The notes beneath the pieces were generated by a model, which was not told where the DNA came from, did no database searches, and saw only the letters and a list, made by a program, of their open reading frames with translations. The position numbers were made by a program, and so were the translations under genes. Of a stretch of DNA of 64,000 nucleotides, positions 62,242 to 64,000 are shown piece after piece. This stretch comes from Stromatinia cepivora (lineage: Eukaryota; Ascomycota; Leotiomycetes; Helotiales; Sclerotiniaceae): the NCBI GenBank assembly GCA_014898415.1, contig RCTD01000013.1, positions 992,001-1,056,000 of the forward strand, in the 5' to 3' direction. The stretch's first letter is position 1. Each line of letters opens with the position of its first letter.

Positions 62242-63175
62242 ATGCCTTTAGTCAATGTCTTCGCTCGTCAATCAAGGGAATTCAGAGGCTCCAATATCCC
62301 CTCATATGCCATTTTATCCCAACTGAAGCGGCGATCAAGAGGTGACTTCCCGAAATCTCTTGAATCCTGCACACAAATATAAGAAACTTACGTGAAAATT
62401 GAAGGTTGTAATCGGCAGGCGATCCTTGATCACTACGAATTCTTTTGGATCGATACTCGTTGTTTTGACAAAAGTAGTAGTGCCGACTTGTCCGAATCTC
62501 TCAAATCCATTTACGCTTGGTATAAAGACGCTGATGTGTGTTACGCATACGTCCACCTGGCAGACGTCCCGGCTGGTCAAGACCCGTATGAGGACGATTC
62601 TGTATCTCGAAAAACCCGTTGGTTTACTCGAGGATGGAAATTGCAAGAATTGCTTGCACCTAGAAAGATCATTTCTTTTATGAGGAACGGGAATTGGTTT
62701 TCGTTAATTCAGTAATGGACAGCAAATCCGAATCTGAGGACGAAGAATTGCGAATGGTTGATCTTTTAACAAGACGCATGCGTTTTCTAAGTAGAAATTA
62801 CGGGCATGGAGACTGAGTATTTAGAATATCAATCTATAGCTATAGTTCGTGACGCCTCAGCCGGTCATAAATTTTCATGGGTTGCTATGCGAAAAATGAC
62901 TCGATCGGGTGATATCACCTATTATCTGCTAGGTCTATTATCAAACAATATATCGTACTAATATAGAACAAGGAGGCGATGGGTATCGATACTTACAAGA
63001 AGAAGTGTTCAAAAGAACCGAGATCTCCGCATCCTTGCCTGGGGCTTTGGTATGATTTGGCGAGACACCTTGTACCGGGACATTTGGGTCACGCTCTTAT
63101 AACATTTTTGCACCGTCAATCCAATATTTCCAAAAGTTACCTTTGTTTATTTGCGAAATCTTGTGGATCTTAGTT
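62242..63175 (+). pseudogene. HET-domain pseudogene (HET-E/D type), frameshifted
   Basis: Pieces of the HET-E-like domain appear in order but in different frames. 62242: MPLVNVFA then NIPSYAILSQ, where live genes have YAILSHTWG. 62392-62715: FFWIDTRCFDKSSSADLSES, then WYKDADVCYAYVHLADV and RKTRWFTRGWKLQELLAPRK, then a stop. About 62860-62950: FSWVAMRKMTRSGDITYYLLG. 62975-63060: LQEEVFKRTE in one frame and NRDLRILAWGFG in another. At least two frameshifts, several stops and loss of the central HTWG block show it is dead. It belongs to a different HET subgroup from the neighbouring gene (WIDTxCIDK type rather than WIDAICINQ type), so it is not a simple duplicate. Confidence 0.85.
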
Positions 63176-63816
63176 ATAATTCACAATTAAAATCAGAGGA
63201 CGAAACGAGATTAATACGTGCTACATATATAGATACACCCCCCCATATTCCACCCCTTTTCTTTTCGTTGGAGAGATATCGATGTGACGTACGTAATAGA
63301 AAATTATAGCTGGACGATTCTTTATTCACTTAATCAGCGAGGGGGAAAGGATAAAATGACGAATATGCGCTCGCTAGAGCTTTATTATACACGCAATTGA
63401 ATCGCGTACCCGAGATGTCATTCACTAGCTCGGCTTGATAAGAAGATCGGATTAGAGTTCATTAGAATATCTTTTTCTTTCTCTTTTGTTCACTGGAACC
63501 ACTCGGGCGTCTTATCCTGCCCGAATGAAGTTCCGGAGTAATGTACAGGCGTAAAATTCGGATTGTGCTCTGGAATAGTCATATTATCTCTCGTGATTTT
63601 CACAGATATGCATTTAATAAGTTTCGAAATTAGACTTGCCATTCATTCTATTATCGTAGAAAAAAAATAAGCCATAGATCGAAAAATACCGAAATTTTGT
63701 TTCCCCGGTTCTACTCCTCTCGCTCCAGACCGGAATTTCCTGAAATATACTTTTTTATTTTCATCCTCTGTTGTCTTCTGTTCTTCTGCTGCACCCATCT
63801 GATATCATCTCATCTC
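63176..63816. other. Intergenic spacer
   Basis: Between the HET pseudogene and the partial DHAD. No gene seen; the right side should be the DHAD 3' UTR. Contains a C-run near 63237-63244 and a short A-run near 63659-63669. Confidence 0.5.
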
Positions 63817-64000
63817 TCATGCCTCAACAATATCTCCATCAGTAATACATCCATGACTAGCATCCTGCACCAATCTCGAGTATTTCGCTAATGTCCCCTT
63901 AGCATATTTCAATGGAGGCGCAACAAACTCTTTTCTTCTCCTCTCTAATTCCTCCTCACCACCTTCAACCTCCAAATCCAACAATCTTGTCTCCGCATCA
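63817..64000 (-). CDS. C-terminal end of a second dihydroxy-acid dehydratase-family protein (cut by window edge)
   Basis: The last 60 codons read ...LERRRKEFVAPPLKYAKGTL, then AKYSRLVQDASHGCITDGD and a stop at 63817. This matches the end of the DHAD family: compare [20 protein letters not shown] and DASHGAMTD in the gene at 10825-13332. It has an extra TDGDIVEA tail. The two are clearly diverged paralogues, not a recent duplication. The RRKEFVAP form is closer to what I know from ILV3-type enzymes, but too little is in view to say which paralogue is the mitochondrial one. Confidence 0.85.
   Translation of the reverse strand, partial: DAETRLLDLEVEGGEEELERRRKEFVAPPLKYAKGTLAKYSRLVQDASHGCITDGDIVEA

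Overview
The window is nuclear DNA of a filamentous ascomycete. Genes are split by many short introns (about 50-150 bp, GT...AG), products include a HET-domain protein and a STE23-type pheromone-processing protease, and AT-rich blocks hold LTR elements whose paired LTRs differ almost only by C-to-T/G-to-A changes, the mark of repeat-induced point mutation (RIP). The overall look (gene families, intron style, RIP islands) suggests Leotiomycetes, perhaps Sclerotiniaceae; this is inference, since no marker gene fixes the species.

Layout. 0.7-4.6 kb: M16 metallopeptidase (insulysin/STE23 type), minus. 9.5-10.5 kb: mitochondrial NDUFAF3-type assembly factor, plus, convergent with a dihydroxy-acid dehydratase (DHAD; 10.8-13.3 kb, minus, 11 exons including an 8-nt microexon). 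15.5-18.7 kb: calpain-like cysteine protease, plus. 20.2-20.6 kb: solo LTR with a perfect target duplication. 21.0-22.9 kb: class 3 lipase, minus. 25.9-37.3 kb: AT island with a complete but RIP-destroyed Ty3/gypsy-type element (26,422-33,473) and a 2.35-kb non-autonomous LTR element (34,143-36,488). 40.0-40.8 kb: possible single-pass membrane protein. 43.0-44.9 kb: disordered nuclear-type protein of unknown function. 47.5-48.4 kb: small secreted cysteine-containing protein. 49.3-50.1 kb: relic of an unrecognised gene at the border of the second AT island (50.2-54.5 kb), which holds a hexanucleotide tract and two 1,676-bp LTR elements in inverted orientation. 55.4-55.9 kb: cluster of simple repeats. 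56.3-58.2 kb: secreted S28 serine peptidase, minus. 59.9-61.9 kb: HET-domain gene, minus, head to head with a frameshifted HET pseudogene (62.2-63.2 kb). The right edge cuts the C-terminus of a second DHAD paralogue.

The genes form no single pathway. There are two members of the branched-chain amino-acid DHAD family, a complex I assembly factor, four hydrolases (metallo-, cysteine and serine peptidases and a lipase), and incompatibility (HET) loci. Exon coordinates were placed by hand from splice motifs; for seven multi-exon genes the summed exons give an intact frame, which supports the models. The most interesting material is in the repeats: four LTR elements and one solo LTR with defined ends, and a shared pattern in which RIP damage tapers toward the outer element edges.
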